From assembly GCF_905171765.1 (NCBI RefSeq), contig NC_053397.1:109819295-109883294 (forward strand): a stretch of 64,000 bases of DNA, written 5' to 3'. This document shows, one piece after another, positions 10,050-21,032 of this stretch. How positions within the stretch are numbered: the stretch's first letter is position 1; each line of letters starts with the position of its first letter. Below the pieces are notes generated by a model. That model saw nothing but the letters and a program-made list of their open reading frames with translations. It did no database searches and had not been told where the DNA came from. The DNA is from Bufo bufo. Lineage: Eukaryota > Chordata > Amphibia > Anura > Bufonidae. A program made the translations under genes and the position numbers.

Positions 10050-12254
10050 TTAACCACCTCAGCCCCCAGTGCTTAAACACCCTGAAAGACCAGGCCACTT
10101 TTTACACTTCTGACCTACACTACTTTCACCATTTATTGCTCGGTCATGCAACTTACCACCCAAATGAATTTTACCTCCTTTTCTTCTCACTAATAGAGCT
10201 TTTATTTGGTGGTATTTCTTTGCTGCTGACATTTTTACTTTTTTTGTTATTAATCGAAATTTAACGATTTTTTTGCAAAAAAATGACATTTTTCACTTTC
10301 AGTTGTAAAATTTTGCAAAAAAAACGACATCCATATATAAATTTTGCTCTAAATTTATTGTTCTACATGTCTTTGATAAAAAAAAAATGTTTGGGTAAAA
10401 AAAAATGGTTTGGGTAAAAGTTATAGCGTTTACAAACTATGGTACAAAAATGTGAATTTCCGCTTTTTGAAGCAGCTCTGACTTTCTGAGCACCTGTCAT
10501 GTTTCCTGAGGTTCTACAATGCCCAGACAGTACAAACACCCCACAAATGACCCCATTTCGGAAAGTACACACCCTAAGGTATTCACTGATGGGCATAGTG
10601 AGTTCATAGAACTTTTTATTTTTTGTCACAAGTTAGCGGAAAATGATTTTTTTTTTTTTCTTACAAAGTCTCATATTCCACTAACTTGTGACAAAAAATA
10701 AAAACTTCCATGAACTCACTATGCCCATCAGCGAATACCTTGGGGTGTCTTCTTTCCAAAATGGGGTCACTTGTGGGGTAGTTATACTGCCCTGGCATTC
10801 TAGGGGCCCAAATGTGTGGTAAGGAGTTTGAAATCAAATTCTGTAAAAAATGACCAGTGAAATCCGAAAGGTGCTCTTTGGAATGTGGGCCCCTTTGCCC
10901 ACCTAGGCTGCAAAAAAGTGTCACACATCTGGTATCTCCGTATTCAGGAGAAGTTGGGAAATGTGTTTTGGGGTGTCATTTTACATATACCCATGCTGAG
11001 TGAGATAAATATCTTGGTCAAATGCCAACTTTGTATAAAAAAATGGGAAAAGTTGTCTTTTGCCAAGATATTTCTCTCACCCAGCATGGGTATATGTAAA
11101 ATGACACCCCAAAACACATTCCCCAACTTCTCCTGAGTACGGAGATACCACATGTGTGGCACTTTTTTGCAGCCTAGATGCGCAAAGGGGCCCACATTCC
11201 TTTTATGTCTGAATGGAGCCTTACAGGGGGGTGATCAATGACAGAGGGGTGATCAATGACAGGGGGGTGATCAATGACAGGGGGGTGATCAGGGAGTCTA
11301 TATGGGGTGATCACCCCCCTGTTATTGATCACCCCCCTATAAGGCTCCATTCAGATGTCCGTATTTGTTTTGCGGATCCGATCTATGTATCCGTGGATCC
11401 GTAAAAATCATACGGACATCTGAATGGAGCTTTACAGAGGTGTGATCAATGACAGGGGGGTAATCAATGACAGGGGGGTGATCAGGGAGTCTATATGGGG
11501 TGATCACCACAGTCATTGATCACGCCCCTGTAAGGCTTTATTCAGACGTCCGTATGCGTTTTGCGGATCCGATCCATCTATCAGTGGATCCGTAAAAATC
11601 ATGCGGACATCTGAATGGATCTTACAGGGGGGTAATCAATGACAGGGGGGTGATCAGGGAGTCTATATGGGGTGATCACCACAATCATTGATCACGCCCC
11701 TGTAAGGCTCCATTCAGATGTCCGTATGCGTTTTGCGGATCCGATATATCTATCAGTGGATCCGTAAAAATCATGCGGACATCTGAATGGAGCTTTACAG
11801 GGGTGTGATCAATGACAGGGGGGTAATCAATGACAGGGGGGTGATCAGGGAGTCTATATGGGGTGATCAGGGGCTAATAAGGGGTTAATAAGTGACGGGG
11901 GGGTGTAGTGTAGTGGTGCTTGGTGCTACTTTACTGAGCTACCTGTGTCCTCTGGTGGTCGATCCAAACAAAGGGGACCACCAGAGGACCAGGTAGCAGG
12001 TATATTAGACGCTGTTATCAAAACAGCGTCTAATATACCTGTTAGGGGTTAAAAAAACCACATCTCCAGCCTGCCAGCGAACGATCGCCGCTGGCAGGCT
12101 GGAGATCAACTCTCTTACCTTCCGTTCCTGTGAGCGCGTGCGCGCGTTCACAGGAAATCCCGGCTCGCGCGAGATGACGCATATATGCGTGACTCTGCGC
12201 AGGGCTGCCACCTCCGGAACGCGAATCTGCGTTAGGCGGTCCGGAGGTGGTTAA
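10050..12254 (+). mobile_element. non-autonomous piggyBac-like (TTAA) element, copy 2
   Basis: TTAA at 10050-10053 and 12251-12254 flank a 2.2-kb copy of the element at 2803-5886, in the same orientation. Ends are CCACCTCAGCC and, reversed, CCACCTCCGGACC. It has hairpins 1 and 2, lacks hairpin 3, and has a shorter satellite. The three right-end hairpins are conserved. It has no transposase. Confidence 0.85.
11205..11860. repeat. satellite of MITE-like units inside TTAA element copy 2
   Basis: Three main units carrying the same inverted-repeat core as at 4495-5505 (CATTCAGAYGTCCG and CGGACATCTGAATGGA) separated by TGATCAATGACAGGGG motifs. The first unit is more diverged (GTATTTGTTTTGCGG). Confidence 0.85.
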
Positions 12255-12468
12255 GGTCCGTGGTAGCGGAATCCAAAAAGGAATTCTTAGATAACCCGAA
12301 CCTTGTATGCCAAACTTAAACAGAAGTTTGCTCATCCCTAGTCATATCTATTTTGCAAAACGGACAAATATATGACATGTTCTATTTTTATTTATTTTTT
12401 CCAAGACTGTAGCACAGACATACGGATGGGGACAGCACAGTCTGCTGCCTGAATTTTTGCAGCCTCAT

Positions 12469-13058
12469 TTAAAGGGATTCTGTCACCTCGTTTTAGCCTA
12501 TAGTGATGCGGACATGCACGGCTAGATTGCCTCTAGCATGTCCGCATAATACCTGCCCCATAGCGCTGTGTCCTTTTATTATGTTTAAAAAATGATTTTT
12601 ATAGATATGTGGGTGAGCCTGGTAAGGAGCCCAAGGGCTCTTCTTGGAGCCCAGCACCGCTTGCGTTCTCCGAATCTCCTCCTTGCTCATAGTTAGATCG
12701 ACGTAATATCGCAATGCGCAGTGCCGGCATAGTGTTCCTTCTCTGGGCTGGCATCAGCCTCAGGGAAGGAACTGCACATGCGCGAGCTCGTGCATCGTGA
12801 GATTACGGCGATCTAACTGTGAGCAAGTAGGAGATTCGGAGGCCGCCTTCACAGGGGGGCGTGGCTGGGCTCCAAGAATGTTAGTACAGCCCCTTGGGCT
12901 CCTTACCAGGCTCATTTACATATCTATAAAATAATTTTTTTAACACAATAAAAGGACACAGCGCTATGAGACAGGTATATGGCGGACATGCTAGCGGCGA
13001 TCTAGCCTTGCATGTCCGCATCACTATAGGCTAAAATGAGGTGAAAGAATCCCTTTAA
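12469..13058. mobile_element. TTAA-flanked foldback element
   Basis: TTAA at 12469-12472 and 13055-13058. The arms run inward from AGGGATTCTGTCACCTCG and end at GGTGAAAGAATCCCT, with long mirrored segments including CCTTTTATTATG and GAGCCTGGTAAGGAGCCCAAG. No coding capacity. Related ends occur at 21630. Confidence 0.85.
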
Positions 13059-13189
13059 GTAAATGTGTCTCATCCAATATACAAAAAAATGCAGATTGGA
13101 TGCAGAACATGGCCTAATTATGGAACATTAATTACTAGTAACTGTAGTAATTACATGTCTATGGCCCTATTGACAAACTGTCAACCTTT

Positions 13190-13511
13190 TAGGGGACATT
13201 CTCATGACAGAATTTACAGTGGAATTTTGGAAAGGGCAGCCTCACCAAAATTTCAGCCAAAACCCACGAGCCACTGCATTCTTTTCTTCCTCCCATTCAT
13301 TTCAGTGGAGGGCAGCACTGACGATTGTGGACACATCCATTCCAGCGCAGCCTCGGCTATGAGCCACCGCTCCTCAATCCTCAGAGCTGTATTCCATTGA
13401 AAGGAATAGGAGGCAGAAAGAATAAGGCCGCTGGCGGGTTTTAGATTGAATTTCAGTGGGCCTGTTGGTGCCAAATTCCACTGTAAAAGCAATCGGGTGG
13501 TCGTCCCCTTA
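13190..13511. mobile_element. foldback MITE
   Basis: Left arm AGGGGACATTCTCATGAC...TTTACAGTGGAATTT is mirrored by CCAAATTCCACTGTAAAA...GTCGTCCCCTTA at the right. A TTA lies at the right edge (13509-13511) but the left edge is TTT, so the target duplication is uncertain. Confidence 0.55.
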
Positions 13512-13609
13512 GGGTGGTGTCACACACAACTTCTGTAGCAATTTTTAATGCAGGTTATTGAGCCAAAGCCAGAAATGGGTTGGAAGGGAATGAGAAATAA
13601 AAAGGAAGG

Positions 13610-14085
13610 TGTAAGGAATATGGATTATTATTTACTGTCAGCCATGTTCCCACACTAGCCATCTGCTGTCAGATAGCAGAGGTAGTGAACTCCACAGGGG
13701 GGCCCTGCTTCAAAGCCCAGCCAATTGGCAGAGAACTAGGATGCCAGGGAGGGAAGATATACATATCTCCCCACAGAAACCAAATAACGGTACCATGCTT
13801 GGACTCTACTGGTAGCCGGAATCCAGGCGGATCCATTGGTTACAGAACCACCTCCCTGCGACATTATGGTCTGGAGTCATGAGCCCTGATCGGTTTTGAC
13901 TCATTTGCTGCCAGCCCCAGAAGCTGACCTTACCTGCTGCTCAGGAATGTGGTAACGTCACGCCTTGGTAACCAGTGACCATACCGTATCTCTCTGGCTC
14001 TATGTATTTGACGTCCGGCAGCAGCGAGGTCCGGTATTTGTCACAGAAGGACATAGCCCTTTTTCCACTGCATGGAACTGACATG
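13610..14085. repeat. dispersed repeat shared with 27788-28440
   Basis: Begins TGTAAGGAATATGGATTATT and shares several blocks with the second copy, such as ATCTCCCCACAGAAACCAAA and GTACCATG.TTGGACTCTA. The TG start would fit a solo LTR, but I cannot find a matching CA end or target duplication. Confidence 0.55.
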
Positions 14086-14091
14086 ACTTTA

Positions 14092-14521
14092 GGCTACTTT
14101 CACATCAGCGTATTTCCTTTCCGGTATTGAGATCCGTCATAGGATCTCAATACCTGAGGAAAACGCTTTAGTTATGTTCCCATTCATCGTCAAAGGGGAC
14201 AAAACTGAAAAGAACGGAGTGCGCCATAATGCATTCCTTTCTGTTTGGTTGCGTTCCTATGCCGGACAGAAAAATGCTGCAAGCATCATTTTTCTGTCCG
14301 GCATGGGATGAGAAGCAAGACGCATCCGGCATGAAACAAAATGTAAGTAAATAATGACTGATCTGTTGCCCATTGACTTATAATGGTTTTAGTCATGGTC
14401 ATTTTAGAGGTAATACTACCTAATCTGTTCAGAACGGATGCAGTCGTTTAAATGATCATAACGGAAGCGTTTTTTGCTGAACCCTGCCGGATCCAGTAAA
14501 AACTCAGATGTGAAAGTACCC
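14092..14521. mobile_element. TTA-type MITE with GGCTACTTTCACAT ends
   Basis: TTA at 14089-14091 precedes GGCTACTTTCACATCAGCG; the right end reads GATGTGAAAGTACCC followed by TCA at 14522-14524. The ends are an inverted pair and the flanks agree at two of three bases. The centre contains mirrored GCCGGACAGAAAAATG segments. Confidence 0.65.
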
Positions 14522-14524
14522 TCA

Positions 14525-14798
14525 GCGCTTATGCACATGAACGTATTTTCTTTGTGTCCGTGCTGTTTTTTGGGGTCCGCAAAAAAACTGAAGTTACTCC
14601 GTGTGCATTCCGTTTCCGTATGTACGTATTTCCGTTCCGCAAAAAAATAGAACATTACGGACAAGGATAGTACTGTTCTATTAGGGGCCAGCTGTTCTGC
14701 TACGCAAAATACGGTATCCAAACAGACGTCATCCGTATTTTTTGTGGATTCATTTTTTTTGCGGACAGCAAAATGCATACGGTCGTGTGCATGAACCC
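14525..14798. mobile_element. TTA-type MITE with CATGCACACG-type ends
   Basis: Adjoins the preceding MITE. Right end GGTCGTGTGCATGAACCC is followed by TTA at 14799-14801; the left end TATGCACATGAACGTA is degraded. The interior has the TCCGTATTT and TTGCGGA motifs of this family. Confidence 0.6.
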
Positions 14799-14844
14799 TT
14801 AATCGACTGTTTCTTTGTTTTTCCACCGTTCAGCTGTCCTGCAG

Positions 14845-14884
14845 TAGCATTATTGAATTGGAGCAGTGTTGTAGTAACTAGCAG
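14845..14884 (+). other. candidate untranslated exon
   Basis: A pyrimidine-rich run (about 14803-14840) ends in TCCTGCAG, a strong splice acceptor, and 40 bp later CTAGCAG/GTGAGT is a near-perfect donor. The segment has stops in its frames, so if it is an exon it is untranslated. It would sit between the possible promoter near 9108 and the candidate coding exon at 57741. Chance pairing of splice sites cannot be excluded. Confidence 0.25.
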
Positions 14885-14929
14885 GTGAGTATTCTGTTTT
14901 ATTTCTTATCTTTCATGAGACTACTGGGG

Positions 14930-15235
14930 ACACTATGGGTAAAGTAAATATTGGTGGCACCTCGGGGGAGTGCTAAATACTGTGGGCACTACAGGAGCAA
15001 AATGCTAAACACTGGGGGTAGTACAATGGGGACTGCCATGCTTAATGCTGGGGGGCACTACAGGGAGAAATGCTTAATACTGGGGCCACTACAGGTAATA
15101 AGTGCTAGACATGGGGGACACTACAGAGGGGGGAGGCCATGCTAAAGACTGGTGGCACTACAGAGGGGGCTTTGCTAAATACTCGGGGCACTACAGAGAG
15201 GGCCATTATAAATACTGGTGACAAATAGGTTTCCC
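14930..15235. repeat. degenerate tandem repeat (GCTAAATACTGGGGGCACTACAG type)
   Basis: Seven or eight imperfect units of roughly 30-45 bp built on TGCTAAATACTG followed by a G-rich stretch and CACTACAG. A similar style of repeat occurs at 63530-64000. Confidence 0.7.
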
Positions 15236-15716
15236 TTATTTCGATTGTGCAATCCCACCCATCTTCCCAGGGCTTTTAATCAGAATATGATTTACACTGT
15301 AGCTGGATTCTACATTGTCCCGAGTTTTGTAGGCCAAAAGCTCTAGAGGCAAGAATGTTAGTGTAGGTCCTGTCTGGTAGATGGGCTTGACATATACTTA
15401 AAAAATGTGTGCAAATAGCTTCTGATTTACATATAGTAAGTACGGCAGTAATGCAGTTTACATTTATTTATATTTTCAATGTTTGCATATGTCTTTGTGC
15501 ATAAAGCAGCGTGCTGCTACTTGTAGTATTTTTTTGCTTTTGCATTGCAGCCACTGTAGCAAGCAGCTGACCTTTTAACCTTCCTTTATACATAGTTTGG
15601 AGGTGCTGGTCTCTTTTGCATTCACCTGTTTGTGAGAAAACAGGAGGTTTCTTTCAGAAAGGAGAAGAGTATACAGCCTACGAAACATATAATTATACAA
15701 TGTGTGTGTATATATA
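15236..15716. other. unassigned sequence before a Tc1 derivative
   Basis: No gene or full element is visible. The final 20 bases are TG/TA-rich and lead into the TA target of the Tc1 element. Confidence 0.4.
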
Positions 15717-16637
15717 CAGTACAGACCAAAAGTTTGGACACCTTCTCATTCAAAGAGTTATCTTTATTTTCATGACTAGGAAAATTGTAGATTCACACTG
15801 AAGGCATCAAAACTATGAATTAACACATGTGGAATTATATACATGTGAAACAACTGAAAATAGGTCATATTCTAGGTTCTTCAAAGTAGCCACCTTTTGC
15901 TTTGATTACTGCTTTGCACACTCTTGGCATTCTCTTGATGAGCTTCAAGAGGTAGTCCTCTGAAATGGTCTTCCAACAGTCTTGAAGGAGTTCCCAGAGA
16001 TGCTTAGCACTTGTTGGCCCTTTTGCCTTCACTCTGCGGTCCAGCTCACCCCAAACCATCTCGATTGGGTTCAGGTCCGGTGACTGGAGGCCAGGTCATC
16101 TGGCGCAGCACCCCATCACTCTCCTTCATGGTCAAATAGCCCTTACTTTCAAAGTTTTCCCAATTTTTCGGCTGACTTACTGACCTTCATTTCTTAAAGT
16201 CATTTTTTTTTTTTACTTAGCTGCTTTTTTCTTGCCATAATACAAATTCTAACAGTCTATTCAGTAGGACTATCAGCTGTGTATCCACCTGACTTCTCCT
16301 CAACGCAACTGATTGTCCCAACCCCATTTATAAGGCAAGAAATCCCACTTAATAAACCTGACAGGGCACACCTGTGAAGTGAAAACCATTTCAGGGGACT
16401 ACCTCTTGAAGCTCATCAAGAGAATGCCAAGAGTGTGCAAAGCAGTAATCAAAGCAAAAGGTGGCTACTTTGAAGAACCTAGAATATGACATATTTTCAG
16501 TTGTTTCACACTTGTTTGTTATGTATATAATTCCACATGTGTTAATTCATAGTTTTGATGCCTTCAGTGTGAATCTACAATTTTCATAGTCATGAAAATA
16601 AAGAAAATTCTTTGAATGAGAAGGTGTGTCCAAACAT
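15717..16637. mobile_element. palindromic Tc1/mariner deletion derivative
   Basis: Starts after TA with CAGTACAGACCAAAAGTTTG and ends GAAGGTGTGTCCAAAC, with the last bases of the right end lost. The two arms mirror each other for more than 200 bp (15721-15960 against 16395-16637). Both arms contain the 3' end of a transposase gene, so the element looks like an inverted duplication of one end of a larger Tc1 element rather than a simple internal deletion. Confidence 0.85.
15865..16110 (-). pseudogene. Tc1 transposase C-terminal fragment
   Basis: Read on the minus strand, the last 64 residues begin MVWGELDRRVKAKGP and finish FEEPRI. Just upstream, the WPP...PDLNPIE region that carries the third catalytic residue (Glu) is recognisable but shifted by a small deletion. 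The first two catalytic aspartates are missing. Not functional. Confidence 0.85.
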
Positions 16638-16913
16638 CACTGATGCGGACCCATTCACTTAAATGGGTCCGCAAATCCGGAGATGCCGAACGGAACCCTA
16701 CGGAAGCACTACAGAGTGCTTCCGTGGGGTTTTGTCCCGTACTTCCGTTCCGCAAAAAGATAGAACATGTCTTATCTTTTTGTGGAACGGCCAGATCGCG
16801 GATCCATTCAAGTGAATGGGTCCGCGATCTGCTGTGGCTGCCCCACGGACTGTGTTCGTGCATTGCGGGCCGCAGCACGACCACGGGGTGCACACGTTCG
16901 TGTGCAGGGGGCC
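16638..16913. mobile_element. TTA-type MITE, left end lost
   Basis: Mirrored GCGGACCCATTCACTTAAAT and ATTCAAGTGAATGGGTCCGC segments and a right end GTTCGTGTGCAGGGGGCC followed by TAA (16914-16916). The left terminus is fused to the truncated Tc1 end, which suggests a deletion across both elements. Confidence 0.65.
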
Positions 16914-16921
16914 TAACAGGG

Positions 16922-18290
16922 ACATCTACAGCACCCCTCCCCCAGAAAAGTGACCTTTTCCCGTAGTTTCCAAAATGGGGTCACTTTTCTGGAGTTTCTA
17001 CTTTAGAGGTGCATCAGGGGGGGCTTCAAATGGGACATGGTGTCAAAAAAACATTCCAGCAAAATCTGCTTTCCAAAAAACGTATGGCGTTCCTTTCCTT
17101 CTGCGCAATGCCGTGTGCCCGTACAGCAGTTTATGATCACATATGGGGTGTTTCTGTGAACTACAGAATCAGGGCCATAAATGTTGAGTTTTGTTTGGCT
17201 GTTAATCCTTGCTTTGTAACTGGAAAAAATGGATTCAAATGGAAAATCTGCCAAAAAAGTGAAATTTTGAAGTTTTATCGCTATTTTCCATTAATTCTTG
17301 TAGAAGACCTAAAGGGTTAACAAAGTTTGTAAAATTGTAAGATCAGTTTTAAATACCTTGAGGGGTGTAGTTTGTAAAATGGGGTCATTTTTGGGTGGTT
17401 TCTATTATGTAAGCCTCACAAAGTGACTTCAGACCTGAACTGGTCCTGAAAAAGTGGATTTTAGAAATTTTCTGAAAGATTTCAAGTTTTGCTTCTAAGC
17501 CTTCTAACGTCCCCCAAAAATAAAATGGCATTCACAAAATGATCCAAACATTAAGTAGACATATGGGAAATGTAAAGTAATAACTACTTTTGGAGGTATT
17601 ACTATCTATTATAAAAGTAGAGAAACAGAAGTTTGGAAATTTGCTAATTTTTCCAAATTCTTGGTAAATTTGGAATTATTTTTATAAATAAAAATACTTT
17701 TTTTTTTTTTTTTTACTGTACTGTATTTTACCACTGTCATGAAGTACAATATGTGACTAGAAAACAGTCTCAGAATGGCCTGGATAAGTAAAAGCGTTTT
17801 AAAGTTATCACCACATAAAGTGACACATGTCAGATTTGCAAAAAATGGCCTGGTCCTAAAGGGGTTTTCTCATCTCAGACAATGGGGGCATAGCGCTAGG
17901 ATATGCCCCCATTGTCTTATAGGTGCGGGTCCCACCGCTGGGATCCGCACATATATAGAGAACGGAGCCCTGAAAGTGAAGGAGAGAGCACTGCGCATGC
18001 GCAGCCGCCCTCCATTCATTTCTATGGGGCGGCCAAAAATAGCCGAGCGCTATTGGCCGTGCACGCTCCCATTCACTTCTATGGGAGAGGCGGGGATTAG
18101 CGCTTGGTGGTGGATAGACCCCGGGAAATCTGCGGTTCTCCAGCCACAGCGCTCCCTGCTCCGTTCTCAATATAGGTGCACCGCACCTATCAGACAATGG
18201 GGGCATATCCTAACGATATGCCTCCATTGTCTAGGATAGGAATACTTCTTTAAGGTGAAAAATGGCAGGGTCCTGAAGGGGTTAGAGAAA
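16922..18290. mobile_element. fragment of a large TTAA-type element, interrupted
   Basis: Blocks such as AAAATGGGGTCA, GTGACTTCAGACCTGAACTG and GACACATGTCAGATTTGC recur at 21650-22170 and, reversed, at 22225-22850. The unit is interrupted at 17856-18253 by a foldback. It has no coding capacity; the scattered short open stretches are shadows of the repeat. Confidence 0.65.
17856..18253. mobile_element. TTAA-type foldback nested in an older element
   Basis: Mirrored ends contain CAGACAATGGGGGCATA and its complement CATATGCCTCCATTGTCT; right edge TTAA at 18250-18253, left edge CTAA at 17856-17859. The uninterrupted paralogue at 22150-22165 reads GGTCCTTAAGG, which supports insertion into a TTAA. 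Confidence 0.75.
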
Positions 18291-19158
18291 CTCCCCAGTT
18301 TATTATTATAGACCCGATCAGAGCTGAGATGACTTCTAGGTATAGAGGAATGCTAACCAGTGTCCTTTTCTCCACAGGACCTACCTTCTCAAAGTTGCTG
18401 CGGGAACCCCCATATTTTATCGTCTGGTAGCATCTTGATGCTGTGTGAGCAGGTAACATTTAAATGTATCCGTATGGTGGGCCCTAGGCACCCGAGTCCG
18501 ACACTGAAACCATGGCTTCATCAGATTGAGTGAGAGACTGGCAGTGTGCCAGAAAGCTTCCGTATATGCAGTATACATATAAATAGTGGAGGGTTAGTTT
18601 TGAACTCACTGCCAGATTTGTAGGTTAAAAAAATGAGATGCAGGTTATCAATGGCCAGGTCAGTTTACAGGGAGATTTCTCTGTTGAGGTGGAGTGAAGT
18701 CACAGCAGAGCAAGCAATGGCCACAAGGCCTGTTGATCCAGTAGCAATAGACCATGACCTGCCTGAAAGGTCCTAGCAGTGACCATGCTTGCAGTCCAAG
18801 TCAGTGAGAAAATAAGTGGCTACTGGTTAGACCAGGTAGGTAAAACATGCAATAGAACCATGTTTGGTGGACTTCAAGCTAATTGGCGCCTGGATGGCGC
18901 TTAATCATGAATGTGGTGGCACAGTTGTAGACATATGCATCTGTCCCTTATGCAATCTCACCATGCCCTAATTTGTCATATTTGAACAAGAATTTTGTTT
19001 TTGTTAGTGGACATGCACTTTATTAGAATTGTATGAGGGTGATGACCGTAAATGTGGCTGTATTTCTGATGTGGAAACAGGTTTATCATTAGACATTTGT
19101 AATGCAGTCACTGATTTGCACAAAAGTTGCATGAGTAAGTACCGTATTCTTTTTCTAT
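18291..19158. other. unassigned sequence
   Basis: Mixed composition, no tandem array, no clear inverted repeat and no convincing exon. I see nothing to annotate. Confidence 0.4.
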
Positions 19159-19536
19159 TTAACCCCTTAAGGACCCGTACAGCGGGCTGATCGGGCAGGT
19201 GCAGGAGCTACGCCCGCCCGATCAGCGGCAGGGGTCCGGCAGTCACTGATAGCCGGACCCCTACTGTATGCGCTGACATTAGTGAAAACACTGATGCCGG
19301 CGCATTAACCCTCGCACTGCCACGATCAGCACTGACCGCGGCACGTGTGGGATCCTGCAGGGTGAGGGGTGGCCATCGGGTCCCTGCGCTGCTGTGATGG
19401 GGACCCTATGGCAGGGAAGGCAGCTCGATGTCTTCCTTATGCATTGTGGCTGCCTTCTGTGACAGCCTGTGAGATCCAGCCCCCTGGATCTCACAGGCAG
19501 GAAGCTGTAAGTGTATTACACTGTGTAATACACTTA

Positions 19537-20459
19537 GGCTGGGTTCACACGGGCGAGTATTCTGCGCGGGTGCAATGTGTGACGTGAACGCTTTGCACTC
19601 GCACTGAATCCGGACCAATTCATTTCTATGGGGCTGTGCAGATGAGCGGTGATTTTCACGCATCACTTGTGCATTGCGTGAAAATTGCAGCATGCTCTAT
19701 TTTGTGCGTTTTTCACGCACAAAGTGAATGGGGCTGCGTGAAAATCGCAAGCATCCGCAAGCAACTATGGATGCGGTGCGATTTTCACGCATAGTTCCTA
19801 AGATGACAGTCTATTCACTGTATTTTCCTTTATAACATGGTTATAAGGGAAAATAATAGCATTCTTTAATACAGAATGCTTAGTAGGTCAATTGAGGGTC
19901 AAATTTTTTTTTTTTAACTCACCTCCTCCTCTTGATCGCGTAGTTGCCGGTCTCTTCTTACTACTTTAATCATGAGCTGCCGGCTAAAGGACCTGTGGTG
20001 ACGTCACATCACATGGTCCATCACCTTGGTGATGGACCATGTGATGAGCTCAGTGACGTCACCACAGGTCCTTTGACAGGTCCTGAAGAAAGCACAGGAG
20101 ACCGGCAGCTACGCGATGAATTGGAGGAGGTGAGTTAATTTTTTTTTTAATCCTCAATTGACCTTCTATTAAGTATTCAGTATTAAAGAATGCTATTATT
20201 TTCCCTTATAACCATGTTATAAGGGAAAATAATTACATCTACACAACCTTGAACCCAAACCTGAACTTCAGTGAAGAAGTTTGGGTGTGGGTACCACATT
20301 CAGTTTTTTATCACACACGTGCAAAACTCATTGCACCCGCGCGATAAAAACTGAACGCAATCAAAACTGACTGCAATTGCGTACCTACTCGCGCGGGTTT
20401 GCCGCAATGCACCCGGGACGCACCCTGAGCCAAAACGTGACGCCCGTGTGAACCCAGCC
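19537..20459. mobile_element. TTA-flanked Harbinger-type foldback, 923 bp
   Basis: TTA at 19534-19536 and 20460-20462. Ends are GGCTGGGTTCACACGGGCG and CGCCCGTGTGAACCCAGCC, a perfect inverted pair. The interior folds back, with arms carrying GGACCTGTGGTGACGTCAC and its mirror around 19990-20075, so two TGACGTCA motifs face each other. Confidence 0.85.
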
Positions 20460-21032
20460 TTACAGCCAATGCATTACAATACAGAAGTATTGTAAAGGGG
20501 ATTAGACCCCCAAAACTTGAAGTCCCAAAGTAGGACAAAAAAGGTGAAAAAATAAGTAAAAAAAATAAGAAGATTCCTTTTCCCAAAAGAAAGTAAATTT
20601 TTTTTTAAAAATAGGAGAAAAAGAAAAGACATATTAGGTATCGCTGCGTCCGTATCGACCGGCTCTATAGAAATATCACATGACTTATTCCCTCAGGTGA
20701 ACACCGTCAAAAAAATAAAATAAAAACTGTGCTAAAAAAACTATTTTGTCACTTTACATCACTAAAAGTTCAACACCAAGCGATCAAAAAAGGCATATGC
20801 CCCCCAAAATAGTACCAATCTAACCGTCACCTCATCCTGTAAAAAATTAGCCCCTAAGACAATCGCCCAAAAAATAAATAAATAAAAACTATGGCTCTCA
20901 GACTATGGAGATACTAAAACATGTTTTTTTTTTTTCAAAAATATTATTGTGTAAAACTTAAATAACTAAAAAAGTATACATATTAGGTACTGCCACGTCC
21001 GTAATGACCAGCTCTATAAAAATATAATATAA

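Larger units (their letters stand above)
9951..12340. mobile_element. hAT-type foldback element containing TTAA element copy 2
   Basis: The left end TAGTGTTGAGTGAAC (9951) and the reversed right end TAGGGATGAGCAAAC (12340) match the two ends of the full hAT elements at 39458 and 51235. Flanking 8-mers ATCATATT (9943-9950) and GTCATATC (12341-12348) agree at six internal positions, as expected for an aged 8-bp duplication. The arms (about 9976-10044 and 12255-12322) form a foldback around a short loop containing TTAA, into which the piggyBac-like element inserted. It is a non-autonomous relative of the local hAT family. Confidence 0.8.
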
